A DNA stretch of 55,224 nucleotides from Lysobacter_F sp035645555 (GTDB lineage: Bacteria > Pseudomonadota > Gammaproteobacteria > Xanthomonadales > Xanthomonadaceae): the NCBI GenBank assembly GCA_035645555.1, contig DASQMI010000096.1, positions 1 through 55,224 on the forward strand, given 5' to 3'. Below, one piece after another: positions 17,654 to 26,454 of the stretch. The position numbers and the translations under genes are program-made. Every line of letters begins with the position of its first letter. Within the stretch, counting starts at the first letter, position 1. The notes under the pieces are model-generated. The model saw nothing but the letters and a program-made list of their open reading frames with translations. It was not told the DNA's origin and made no database searches.

Positions 17654-19196
17654 TCTGGCGCAGGCGCTCGGCCAGCGCTTCGGCGCCGGGCGCGGCCGGA
17701 TCGAGCGCACGCGCGGCGGCGAGCGCGTCGCGCGCGGCGCCGATCTCCCCAGCACCGAGGCGTTCGTCGCCGACCGCCACCCAGCGCCGCGCCAGACGCG
17801 AGCGTGCCAGCCGGGTATCGATGCCGTCCGGTGCGAACGCCTGCATCGCGTCCAGGCAGTGGCGCGCGCGCAGCAGCCGGTTGCGCGCCAGCTCGCGTTC
17901 GAAGCAGCTGCGCGCGGCCGGCTGCAGCTGCGCCATCGCCGCGCGCACGCGCGGGTCCTGCGGCGCCAGTGCGCTGGCCGCACGCAGCTTGTCGTAGGCG
18001 CTCGCACCCGGCGGCACCAGCAGGTCGCCGCGCCGCTGCGCGGCATTGGCCTGTTCGAGCAGGCGCAGCACTTCGCTGTCGCTGCCGGTGGTCGCCTGCG
18101 CCAGGCGCGCGGTAGCCGCGCGCGCGGCGTCCGTCGCGGCCGTGGCGGCGGGCGCGCCCGCCGCGGGCTCGCGGCGCCGGGTGCGTTCGGCGCGTGCCAG
18201 ATGGTCGCGCGCCTCGCGCACCGGTGGCAGCTCGGGGGCGATCGCCTCGGCCGCGGCGAGCGCCGCACGCGCCTGATCGAAACGGAACTCCGACGCCTCG
18301 CGCCGGCTGCGCCGCGCGTACGCGAGCGCGACCCGCTCCAGCCCCTGCATCGCCGCCGCGCGCTCGCCGTCGACCGCGCTGGCGGCGAGGAATGCGGCGG
18401 TCGCTTCGTCGAGTCGTCCGGCGCCGAGTGCACGGTCGCCGCGCTGGCGCTGGCGTTCGCCGGCGGCGCTGAGCGCGGCGAGCGTGTCCGGCAGGTCGAC
18501 ATGGCCGCCGTCGTACAGGCGCACCGACGCGACCAGCGTGGTGGCCACATGCAGCTTGCCGGCGTCGATCGCCTGCCGCGCGCGCTGCAGCATCTCGGCG
18601 AGCACGTCCTCGCGCCCTTCCAACGCCTCGGTGTGCGCGGGTGCCAGCTCCAGCACGCGCGCGTAGTGCTCGACCGCCTGTTCGTAATGGCCGGCGCCGC
18701 GCGCTGCGGTGGCCGCCACCAGCAGGCGGTCGATGTCGGCGGTGGCGGCCTCGCGCAGGCGGATGTGCTCGGCGAGCGCCTCGCTCTGCGCCACCGGCAC
18801 CTGCAACGCGCGCGCCAGTTCCAGCATCTCGCGCGCCTGCAGCATGCGGCCGGCGTCGGCGGCGTCGTAACCGGCCTGCAGCGCGGCATCGCCGACGTCC
18901 TGCAGCCCGGCGCGCGCCTGCGGCCGGTCGGGGTCGATGGCGAGCGCGGCCAGATACAGCTCGCGCGCACCGCGTCCGTCCGGCCGGGTCAGTTCGCCCG
19001 CCGCCAGCGCCCGCGCCGCCCGCGCCTCCAGCTCCTCGGCCTGGCTGCGCGGCCACAGCGACCGCATCATCGGCTCGCCGAATGTCAGCGCCAGGCCGAG
19101 CAGCAGCGCAAGCACGATCGCGCCCGCGATCAGCCGCGCGCGCCACAGCCCGGGTTCGGTCGGCGGATGGCCACCCATCCGTCCAAGCATAGCCAT
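17637..19196 (-). CDS. Membrane-anchored TPR-like protein of unknown function
   Basis: 519 aa with an N-terminal transmembrane helix (about residues 20-42, RLIAGAIVLALLLGLALTFGE), then an Ala/Arg/Leu-rich, wholly helical region with TPR-like units (for example GAGHYEQAVEHYARVLELAPAHTEALEGREDVL and ERLGAGEIGAARDALAAARALDPAAPGAEALAE). It probably acts as a periplasmic scaffold. It lies 24 bases after the relA stop, so is likely co-transcribed with it. The first ATG is in the arm of a perfect 7-bp inverted repeat (19194-19210); start codons at 19190 or 19178 are possible alternatives. Confidence 0.82.
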   Translation of the reverse strand: MAMLGRMGGHPPTEPGLWRARLIAGAIVLALLLGLALTFGEPMMRSLWPRSQAEELEARAARALAAGELTRPDGRGARELYLAALAIDPDRPQARAGLQDVGDAALQAGYDAADAGRMLQAREMLELARALQVPVAQSEALAEHIRLREAATADIDRLLVAATAARGAGHYEQAVEHYARVLELAPAHTEALEGREDVLAEMLQRARQAIDAGKLHVATTLVASVRLYDGGHVDLPDTLAALSAAGERQRQRGDRALGAGRLDEATAAFLAASAVDGERAAAMQGLERVALAYARRSRREASEFRFDQARAALAAAEAIAPELPPVREARDHLARAERTRRREPAAGAPAATAATDAARAATARLAQATTGSDSEVLRLLEQANAAQRRGDLLVPPGASAYDKLRAASALAPQDPRVRAAMAQLQPAARSCFERELARNRLLRARHCLDAMQAFAPDGIDTRLARSRLARRWVAVGDERLGAGEIGAARDALAAARALDPAAPGAEALAERLRQISIGP

Positions 19197-19210
19197 GCCG
19201 TGCCGGCATG
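19194..19210. repeat. Perfect inverted repeat over the start of the TPR-like gene
   Basis: CATGCCG-TGC-CGGCATG: 7-bp arms and a 3-base loop between the relA stop and the downstream gene. The 3' arm on the minus strand contains the ATG at 19196. It could tune translation or stabilise the relA mRNA end; no T-tract follows, so it is not a classic terminator. Confidence 0.6.
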
Positions 19211-19220
19211 GTCGTGATGC

Positions 19221-21344
19221 TCAGCCGCGGCGCGCCTGCTCCACCCCCGGCAGCGCGGCCAGCTTGCCGAGCAGCGCGGCCAGCTGGCCGTAGTCGGCGA
19301 CCCGCAGCCGCAGCCGCACCCGCAAGCCGTCGCGCTCGTTGTCGCTGCGGATGCTGAGCACGTGCGCGTTGGCCTGGGCGATGACGTGGGTAAGGTCCTT
19401 CAGCAGCCATTTGCGGTCGATCGCGTGCACCACCACGTCGACCTCGTAGCCGCCGCCGGGCTTGCCCCACTCCACCGGCAGCTCGCGTTGCGGCTGCGCG
19501 CTGGCCAGCCGCGCGAACGCCGCACAGTCGGCGCGGTGCACGGTGACGCCGCGCCCGCGCGTGAGGTAGCCGACGATCGCCTCGCCCGGCACCGGCTGGC
19601 AGCAGCGCGCCAGCTGCACCAGCACGTTGCCGACGCCCTCGACGGTGAAGTCGCTGGCCTTGCCCGGCCGCGCGCGCCGCGCCGGCACGCCCGGCAGCGG
19701 CGGCGGCTCCGGCGGGCGTTCCTGCTCGAGCAGCGCGCGCGCAACCTGGTGCGCGCCGACGTCGCCGAGCGCGATCTGCACCAGCAGCTCGTCGGCCTCG
19801 GCCACGTTGAAGCGCGCCAGCACTGGCGCGAGGTCCGCGCCGAGCAGGCCGAGCCGGCGCAGCTCGCGGTCGAGCATCTCGCGGCCTTCGTGCAGGTTGC
19901 GCTCGCGATCGAGCTTGTGGAACCACGTGCGCACCTTCTCGCGCGAGCGCGGGCTGGCGAGGAAGCCGTTGGCCGCCACCAGCCAGTCGCGCCGCGGCGT
20001 GGCGGTCTTTCCGGTCAGGATCTCGACGCGGTCGCCGGTGCGCAGCTTGTGGTCGAGCGGCACGATCCGTCCGTCGACCTTGGCGCCGCGGCAGCGGTGC
20101 CCGACTTCGGTGTGGATGTGGTAGGCGAAATCCAGCGGCGTCGCGCCGGCCGGCAGGTCGACCACGTCGCCCTTCGGGGTGAGCGCGTACACGCGGTCCT
20201 CGACCAGCTCGGTGTCGAACTCGCCCGCCAGCTGCTCGCCTTCCTGCTGCGCCTCCAGCAGCTGGCGCATCCAGGCGATCTTGCGTTCGAACGCCGCGTT
20301 CGGCCCGCCGCCTTCCTTGTACTTCCAGTGCGCGGCGACGCCGAGTTCGGCCTGCCGGTGCATCTCGTGGGTGCGGATCTGCACCTCCAGCGTCTTGCCT
20401 TCCGGCCCGACCACCGCGGTGTGCAGCGAGCGGTAGTCGTTGCGCTTGGGGCGCGCGATGTAGTCGTCGAACTCGCTCGAAATCGGCACCCAGGTGGCGT
20501 GCACCACGCCGAGCGCGGCGTAGCAGTCGGCCACGCTGTCGACCAGCACGCGCACCGCACGCAGGTCGTACAGCTCGCCGATCGGCACGTTCTTGCGCTG
20601 CATCTTCTTCCAGATGCTGAAGATGTGCTTCGGCCGCCCAGCGACCTCGGCGCGCACGCCCTGCGCCGCGAGCGCCTCGCGCAGCGTGCGCTTGACCTGC
20701 TCGATGTAGCGCTCGCGATCGACCCGCTTCTCGTCGAGCAGGCGCGCGATGCGGTGGTAGGTGTCGGGCTCGAGGTGGCGGAACGCCTGGTCCTCGAGCT
20801 CCCATTTCAGCTGCCAGATGCCGAGCCGGTTGGCGAGCGGGGCGTGGATGTCGCGGGTGAGCGCGGCCAAACGGCGCCGTTCGTCCTCCGGCAGCCGGCC
20901 GGCGTGGCGCATGCGCGCGAGCTGGCGCGCTAGCAGGATCGGCACCACCCGCAGGTCGCGCACGATCGCCAGCAGCAGCCGGCGCAGCCCTTCGCTGCGC
21001 GTGCGGCCGCCCTGCTCGGCGTACAGCGACCACACCTGCGCCGCCGAGCGCTGGCCTTCCAGCAGCGCCGCCAGCGCCGGGTGCTCGCGTTCGACCTCGG
21101 CGCAGCTCGCCTGCAGCGCCGGGCACGTGTGCAGCAGTGCGGCGGCGACGGTGTCGCCGTCCGCTTCCAGCCGTGACAGCGCCTCCAGCGTGTCGGCGAG
21201 CACCTCGACCGGGTCGCGCGCATCGGCCAGCGCAGCGTCGACCGTCACCGCCGCGCACGCGCGCAGCGGCGCCGGCACGGCCAGCCCGTAGCGGGCCAGC
21301 AGTGCGGCGACATCCATCGGCGGCAGGGGCGCGGCTGCGCTCAT
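19221..21344 (-). CDS. relA: GTP pyrophosphokinase RelA ((p)ppGpp synthetase)
   Basis: 707-aa RelA/SpoT-family stringent-response enzyme that makes pppGpp on stalled ribosomes. The N-terminal hydrolase-like region has lost the HD motif (LLHTCPAL instead of a HD..ED signature), as in monofunctional RelA. The synthetase domain is intact (RPKHIFSIWKKMQRK, LYDLRAVRVLVDS, FDDYIARPKRNDYRSLHTAV, EVQIRTHEMHRQAELGVAAHWKYKE). TGS (GDVVDLPAGATPLDFAYHIHTEVGHRC), zinc-finger-like (LARCCQPVPGEAIVGYLT with HRADC) and ACT domains follow. It is divergent from two secreted paralogues and upstream of the TPR-like gene. Confidence 0.95.
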   Translation of the reverse strand: MSAAAPLPPMDVAALLARYGLAVPAPLRACAAVTVDAALADARDPVEVLADTLEALSRLEADGDTVAAALLHTCPALQASCAEVEREHPALAALLEGQRSAAQVWSLYAEQGGRTRSEGLRRLLLAIVRDLRVVPILLARQLARMRHAGRLPEDERRRLAALTRDIHAPLANRLGIWQLKWELEDQAFRHLEPDTYHRIARLLDEKRVDRERYIEQVKRTLREALAAQGVRAEVAGRPKHIFSIWKKMQRKNVPIGELYDLRAVRVLVDSVADCYAALGVVHATWVPISSEFDDYIARPKRNDYRSLHTAVVGPEGKTLEVQIRTHEMHRQAELGVAAHWKYKEGGGPNAAFERKIAWMRQLLEAQQEGEQLAGEFDTELVEDRVYALTPKGDVVDLPAGATPLDFAYHIHTEVGHRCRGAKVDGRIVPLDHKLRTGDRVEILTGKTATPRRDWLVAANGFLASPRSREKVRTWFHKLDRERNLHEGREMLDRELRRLGLLGADLAPVLARFNVAEADELLVQIALGDVGAHQVARALLEQERPPEPPPLPGVPARRARPGKASDFTVEGVGNVLVQLARCCQPVPGEAIVGYLTRGRGVTVHRADCAAFARLASAQPQRELPVEWGKPGGGYEVDVVVHAIDRKWLLKDLTHVIAQANAHVLSIRSDNERDGLRVRLRLRVADYGQLAALLGKLAALPGVEQARRG

Positions 21345-21410
21345 CGCAGGGACGCGGGACGCGGTCGGGTTGGGACTACACTAGCGGCGGACTCCACCGA
21401 GGAACAGCCT

Positions 21411-21899
21411 ATGCGCCACGCCGTCGTGTTGCGGTCGATTGCCCTCGCTCTGCTGCTCGTACCCGGCCTTGCCGCCGCGCAGCAGCGCATCGAACAGCAG
21501 ATGACGCCGGAGCAGTTCAAGGCGGCCGGCCTCGACAAGCTGAGCGCCGAGGAGCTGGCCAACCTCAACGCCTGGCTGAACCGCACGGTCGAGACCGAAA
21601 GCGCCAAGGCCGCGGCCCTCGCCGAGCAGAAGATCAAGAACGACGCCCGCGGCTTTTTCAACTTCGGCTCGGTCGAGCCGATCGTGAGCCAGCTGGAGGG
21701 CGAGTTCCGCGGCTTCGCCGCCGGCCGCAGCTACACGCTCGCCAACGGCCAGGTCTGGCAGCAGATCGACGGCGCCACGCTGTCGGGCGTGCGCCTGTCC
21801 GCGCCGAAGGTGCGCATCACCCCCGCGATCGTCGGCAACACCTGGTACCTGGCGGTCGACGGCTACAACACCCGCGCCCGCGTGGTGCGCACCAAGTGA
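21411..21899 (+). CDS. Secreted protein of unknown function, paralogue 1
   Basis: 162 aa with a signal peptide cleaved near AAAQ (about residue 24). A helical segment follows (MTPEQFKAAGLDKLSAEELANLNAWLNR), then a predicted beta-rich C-terminal half with LEGEFRGFAAGRSYTLANGQVWQQIDG and a final aromatic strand NTWYLAVDGYNTRARVVR. A GAGGA ribosome site precedes the start. It is 20 bases upstream of a paralogue with the same layout. I do not recognise the family by function; it looks like a small periplasmic domain. It is divergent from relA with 66 bases between the two starts. Confidence 0.88.
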   Translation: MRHAVVLRSIALALLLVPGLAAAQQRIEQQMTPEQFKAAGLDKLSAEELANLNAWLNRTVETESAKAAALAEQKIKNDARGFFNFGSVEPIVSQLEGEFRGFAAGRSYTLANGQVWQQIDGATLSGVRLSAPKVRITPAIVGNTWYLAVDGYNTRARVVRTK

Positions 21900-21919
21900 C
21901 CCTGTTCCGGAGCCCGCCC

Positions 21920-22402
21920 ATGCGCCTGTTGACCGCCTGCCTGCTGCTGACCCTCGCCATCGCGCCTGCCGCCGCGCAGGACGCCTACGTGCCGATCGAG
22001 CAGCGGCTGTCCGCCGAACAACTGCGCGAGACCGGGCTCGATGCGCTCAGCCCCGACCAGCTGCGCCGGCTCAACCAGATCCTGCGCGACGAGCAGGCCG
22101 GCGTCGCCCAGCGTGCGAAGGCGGAGGCCGCGCGCGAGCAGAACGACCGCGTGGGCCTGCTCGACCGCGACACCCGCGAGCCGATCGAATCGTCGATCGT
22201 CGGGCGCTTCCGCGGCTGGTCCGGCGGCGAGCGGCTCACCCTCGCCAACGGGCAGACCTGGCAGGTGCTGGACACGCCGCCGCTGGTGCTGCGCGGTTCG
22301 CTGGAGAACCCGAAGGTGGTGATCTCCCCCGGCTTCATGGGCGCGTGGTACCTGACGGTGGAAGGCCAGAGCCCGAAGGCGAAGGTCCGCCGCATCAAGT
22401 GA
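21920..22402 (+). CDS. Secreted protein of unknown function, paralogue 2
   Basis: 160 aa with signal peptide (LLLTLAIAPAAAQD) and the same order of elements as its upstream neighbour: LSAEQLRETGLDALSPDQLRRLNQIL, then IVGRFRGWSGGERLTLANGQTWQVLD, then a C-terminal WYLTVEGQSPKAKVRRIK. Identity to the neighbour is moderate, so the duplication is old. A GGAG ribosome site precedes the start at 21920; a longer in-frame reading to 21137 runs antisense to relA and is rejected. It converges on hrpA, whose stop is 22 bases away. Confidence 0.86.
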   Translation: MRLLTACLLLTLAIAPAAAQDAYVPIEQRLSAEQLRETGLDALSPDQLRRLNQILRDEQAGVAQRAKAEAAREQNDRVGLLDRDTREPIESSIVGRFRGWSGGERLTLANGQTWQVLDTPPLVLRGSLENPKVVISPGFMGAWYLTVEGQSPKAKVRRIK

Positions 22403-22424
22403 GCACGGCGCGGCGTCGCCGCGG

Positions 22425-25400
22425 TCAGCCGCGCAGCTGCGCCAGCCGCTGCGCGAGCTTCTTCGGCGACACCCCGCCCTTCGCGCCCAGTTCCTGCGCG
22501 AACAGCGACACCCGCAGTTCCTCCAGCTCCCAGCGCAGCGCCTGCCATCCGGGCGCGTGCGCCTCGCCTTGCGCGGCGGCCTGCACCAGCGCGTCGGCGA
22601 ACGGCTTGAGTTCCAGCATGCGCGCCTGGTCGCGGCCGGGATCGCGCTGGGCGCGCTCCGCACGTAGCGACAGTGCCCGCAGGTAGCGCGGGTACTCGCG
22701 CAGCACGTCGGCCGGGGTATCGCGCAGAAACCCCGGCGGCGTGAGCGCGGCCAGCTGCGCGCGCATGTCGTCGAGATTGCCGCTGGCCCAGCCCATCAGC
22801 CTGGACTCGAGCTTGGCGCGCACCTCGGCGACCAGCGCGAGGATCGCCTCGGCCTGCTTCAGCCGCTCCATCGCCTCCGCGAACAGCTGCTTGCCCACTT
22901 CTTCGCGCTGAGCCGCGAACGCCTGCGGGTCGCGGATCGCGTCCAGCCCCGCAGCGGTGAGCGCGGCGAACGCCCCGTCGAGCAGATCGGCGCGCAGGCG
23001 GTCGGCGTCACCCTTGGCACCCTGCGTGGCCAGCTTTTCCAGCTGGCGCGGCGCGGCCGATTCGATCTGCGCGTACAGCAGGCCGAGCTTCGGCGACACC
23101 GGCAGCTGCTTGCGCGCCTGCTTCAGACGATCGGCCAGCGCCAGCATCAGCAGCCGCCGCACCCCGCCCGGATGCGCGCGCTCGGCCACCTCACGCTCGG
23201 CGTGCACCTGCAGCGAGGCACTGTCGCCGTCGTCGTGCAGCGCCGGATACGCCGGCACGCCGCCCGCGCCGGGCACGCTGACCGGGATCGTTTCGTCGGG
23301 GAATGCCGTGAGACCAGTACGCGCCATCCGCCCGGCCGCCTTCTCCGCGAATGCCGCCGCCGCGCGCTCGCCGAAACGGCGGCGCAGGTCGTCGAGTCCG
23401 CGCGATTCGGCCAACACCGTGCGGCCGTCGCGATCGAGCAGGCGCAGGTTGACGCGCAGATGCGGCTCCAGCGCGGATTCGTCGAAGTCGGTCGCCACCA
23501 CCTCCGCGCCGGTCACCTTGCGCAGGAAGCGCGCCAGCGCGCCGGGCAGGCTGTCGGCCTCCGGTTGCGGATGCGCTTCGAAGAACGCTCGGGCGAAGTC
23601 CGGCGCCGGCACGAAGTTGCGCCGCAGCGCCTTCGGCAGCGACTTGATCAGCGCCGTGGCCTTGTCGGTGACGAAGCCGGGCGCCAGCCACGACAGCCGC
23701 GCCGGATCGAGCGCATTGAGCAGGTGCAGCGGCACCGCGACCGTCATGCCGTCGTCCGGCGCCCCCGGCTCGAAGCGGTAGCGCACCGCGAGCCGCACCT
23801 CGCCCAGCGGCAGGTACGGCGGGAACAGCTCGGCCTGCGCGGTGTCACCGACCAGCAGGTCGTCCTTCGACCACTCCAGCGCCTTCTTCTTCTCGCCATC
23901 GAGGCCGCGGTACCACGCGTCCAGCGCCTGCGCGTTGTGCACATGCGGCGGCAGGCGGTCGAGATACCACTGGCTCATCCAGTCCTCGTCGACCACCAGG
24001 CCGACGCGGCGCTGCTTTGCCTCCTCCTCGCGCGCGGCGGCGAGCGTGGCGAGGTTGCGCTGCAGGAACGCCACGCGCGTGTTGATCTCACCGGTCACCA
24101 GCGCGTCGCGCACGAAGATCTCGCGCGCCTCCTGCGGGAACAGCGCCCCGTAGTGGATCGGTTTCTTCGGCGCCAGCACCAGGCCGAACAGGCTGACCTG
24201 TTCGCTGCCGACCACGCGGCCCTGCGAACGCGACCAGTGCGGATCGTGCTGGCGGCGCGAGAGCAGGTGCGGCACCTCGGCGATCACCCACTCCGGCTCG
24301 ATCGCGGCGTTGGTCAGCGCCCACACCCGCTCGGTGTCCAGCAGCGTGGCCGACAGCACCCACGGTGGCGGCTTCGACGCCAGCGGCGAGCCGGGAAACA
24401 GCTGGAACTTGCGCCCGCGCGGACCGTCGTAATGGTTGCGGTCGCTGCGCTGGCCGATCTGGGTGGGAAGCCCCGCGATCAGCGCGCGATGCAGGGTGGC
24501 GTACTTGGCCGGCTCGTCGTTGAGCGTCCAGCCGAGCTCCTCGCACAGCAGCTTCAGCTGCCGGTGCAGCTCGCGCCACTCGCGCATGCGCAGGAAGCCG
24601 AGGAAGTGGCGCTCGCACCAGTCGCGCAGTTTCGACTGCGTCATCGCCTCGTGCGCGAGCTGGTAGGCGTCCCACAGCTTGAGGATGCCGACGAACTCGC
24701 TCTTCGGGTCGGTGAACTCGGCGTGCGCGGCATCGGCCGCGGCGCGCTTGTCGGCCGGGCGCTCGCGCGGGTCCTGGATGCCGAGGAAGGCGGCGATCGC
24801 CAGCATCTCGCGCAGGCAGCCGTGCGCGTTGGCCGCGATCAGCATGCGCGCGAGCTTCACATCCACCGGCAGCCGTGCCATCTGCCGGCCGATCGCGGTG
24901 AGCTTGCGCTCGCCGTCGACCGCGCCGAGCTCGGCCAGCTGCTGCCAGCCGTCGGCGATCGCGCGCGGATCCGGCGGTTCGAGGAACGGGAACTCCTCGA
25001 TCTGGCCGAGACCGAGCGACAGCATGCGCAGGATCACGCCGGCCAGCGCGGCGCGGCGGATCTCCGGATCCGTGTAGTGCGGCCGCGACAGGAAATCGGC
25101 CTCGCTGTAGAGCCGGTAGCACACGCCCTCGCTGACGCGGCCGCAGCGGCCCTTGCGCTGGTCGGCGCTGGCCTGGCTGACCGGCTCGATGTGCAGGCGG
25201 TCGAGCTTGCCGCGCGGACTGTAGCGCTTCACCCGCGCCAGCCCCGGATCGGCCACGTAGCGGATCCGCGGCACCGTGAGCGACGTCTCGGCGACGTTCG
25301 TCGCGAGCACGATGCGCCGCTTCGGGCCCGGGTTGAACACCCGGTCCTGGTCGCGTGCGGACAGCCGTGCGTACAGCGGCAGCACCTCGGTCTCGCGGTA

Positions 25401-26348
25401 CTTGCGCCGTTCCAGCGCCTGGTGCGCGTCGCGGATCTCGCGCTCGCCGGGCAGGAAGATCAGCACGTCGCCACGCGGATCTTCCCGGGTGATTTCGTCG
25501 CAGGCGGCGACGATGCCGTCCAGCACGCTGCGTGCGCCGTCCTCGGTGCCCTCGCCCTCCAGCGGCCGCCAGCGCACCTCGACCGGGTAGCCGCGGCCTT
25601 CCACGCTGACCACCGGCGCATCGCCGAAGTGCGCGGCGAAACGCTCGGTGTCGATGGTGGCGGAGGTGATGATGACTTTGAGATCCGGCCGGCGCGCGAT
25701 CAGCTGCTTGAGGTAGCCGAGCAGGAAGTCGATGTTGAGGCTGCGCTCGTGCGCCTCGTCGATCACCAGCGTGTCGTATGCCGACAGCCAGCGGTCGGAC
25801 TGGATCTCGGCGAGCAGGATGCCGTCGGTCATGAACTTCACCGCGGTCTGCTCGCCGACGTTCTCGGTGAAGCGCACCTGGTAGCCGACCGCGCCGCCCA
25901 GCGGCACGCGCAGCTCCTCGGCCACGCGGCGGGCGACCGCGCGCGCGGCGATCCGGCGCGGCTGGGTGCAGCCGATCATGCCGGCCTGTCCGCGCCCGGC
26001 GGCGAGGCACAGCTTGGGCAACTGGGTGGTCTTGCCGGAGCCCGTTTCGCCGGCCACCACCACCACCGGGTGCGCACGGATGAGCTCGACGATGCGCTCG
26101 GCCTCGCGCGCGATCGGAAGCGCAGGATCGACCGGCGCCTGCGGCAACGACGCCGCGCGCGCCTCGCGCTGCGCGACCGACTTCGCCAGCGCCTGCGCGA
26201 ACGCCTCCTGCACCTTCGCGTCCTCCGGCGCGCGCGACCAGCGCGACCACAGCCCGTACAGTCGGCCGCGGTCGCGGCTCAGCGCGCCGTCGATGGCGGC
26301 GCGGGCCTGGCGTAACGCAGCGCTCGCGGGGGTCTGTCTAGAGTGCAT
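22425..26348 (-). CDS. hrpA: ATP-dependent RNA helicase HrpA
   Basis: 1307-aa DEAH-box helicase acting on mRNA and stalled ribosomes. Motif I is AGETGSGKTTQ (about residues 99-109), motif II is LVIDEAHERS, and motifs III-VI follow (ITSATIDTERF, LATNVAETSLTVP, QRKGRCGRVSEGVCYRLY). The helicase-associated and OB-fold regions and the long HrpA-specific C-terminal domain (DUF3418) complete a length close to E. coli HrpA (1300 aa). It is divergent from dps, so its own promoter must lie in 26349-26454. Confidence 0.96.
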   Translation of the reverse strand: MHSRQTPASAALRQARAAIDGALSRDRGRLYGLWSRWSRAPEDAKVQEAFAQALAKSVAQREARAASLPQAPVDPALPIAREAERIVELIRAHPVVVVAGETGSGKTTQLPKLCLAAGRGQAGMIGCTQPRRIAARAVARRVAEELRVPLGGAVGYQVRFTENVGEQTAVKFMTDGILLAEIQSDRWLSAYDTLVIDEAHERSLNIDFLLGYLKQLIARRPDLKVIITSATIDTERFAAHFGDAPVVSVEGRGYPVEVRWRPLEGEGTEDGARSVLDGIVAACDEITREDPRGDVLIFLPGEREIRDAHQALERRKYRETEVLPLYARLSARDQDRVFNPGPKRRIVLATNVAETSLTVPRIRYVADPGLARVKRYSPRGKLDRLHIEPVSQASADQRKGRCGRVSEGVCYRLYSEADFLSRPHYTDPEIRRAALAGVILRMLSLGLGQIEEFPFLEPPDPRAIADGWQQLAELGAVDGERKLTAIGRQMARLPVDVKLARMLIAANAHGCLREMLAIAAFLGIQDPRERPADKRAAADAAHAEFTDPKSEFVGILKLWDAYQLAHEAMTQSKLRDWCERHFLGFLRMREWRELHRQLKLLCEELGWTLNDEPAKYATLHRALIAGLPTQIGQRSDRNHYDGPRGRKFQLFPGSPLASKPPPWVLSATLLDTERVWALTNAAIEPEWVIAEVPHLLSRRQHDPHWSRSQGRVVGSEQVSLFGLVLAPKKPIHYGALFPQEAREIFVRDALVTGEINTRVAFLQRNLATLAAAREEEAKQRRVGLVVDEDWMSQWYLDRLPPHVHNAQALDAWYRGLDGEKKKALEWSKDDLLVGDTAQAELFPPYLPLGEVRLAVRYRFEPGAPDDGMTVAVPLHLLNALDPARLSWLAPGFVTDKATALIKSLPKALRRNFVPAPDFARAFFEAHPQPEADSLPGALARFLRKVTGAEVVATDFDESALEPHLRVNLRLLDRDGRTVLAESRGLDDLRRRFGERAAAAFAEKAAGRMARTGLTAFPDETIPVSVPGAGGVPAYPALHDDGDSASLQVHAEREVAERAHPGGVRRLLMLALADRLKQARKQLPVSPKLGLLYAQIESAAPRQLEKLATQGAKGDADRLRADLLDGAFAALTAAGLDAIRDPQAFAAQREEVGKQLFAEAMERLKQAEAILALVAEVRAKLESRLMGWASGNLDDMRAQLAALTPPGFLRDTPADVLREYPRYLRALSLRAERAQRDPGRDQARMLELKPFADALVQAAAQGEAHAPGWQALRWELEELRVSLFAQELGAKGGVSPKKLAQRLAQLRG

Positions 26349-26355
26349 GAGGAGG

Positions 26356-26392
26356 ATCGACGCGCCCTATCGGCGCGGTAGGAACAACCGAT
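26356..26392. promoter_or_regulatory. OxyR-like binding site between hrpA and dps
   Basis: Four tetrads ATCG, CTAT, GTAG and CGAT are separated by exactly 7 bases each, matching the OxyR pattern ATAG-N7-CTAT-N7-ATAG-N7-CTAT at 13 of 16 defined positions. The whole is a near-perfect dyad. It is centred about 80 bases upstream of the dps start. Dps is an OxyR target in E. coli. Confidence 0.5.
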
Positions 26393-26454
26393 TTCTCACC
26401 CGCAGGCGGGGCGGCTATTGTCGCCCGAACCCCGATCGGCAAGGAGACGACCGC

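Noticed and set aside
13381..17997. 1538-codon plus-strand open frame
   Set aside because: It runs antisense to mrcB and then out of frame through the fused glycosyltransferase. No domain is seen and composition is that of a shadow frame.
17359..21258. 1299-codon minus-strand open frame across relA and the TPR-like gene
   Set aside because: Out of frame with two well-supported genes on the same strand; Arg/Ala/Gly-rich with no motifs.
24088..26250. 720-codon second frame inside hrpA
   Set aside because: Same-strand out-of-frame shadow of hrpA; lacks helicase motifs, which are all in the main frame.
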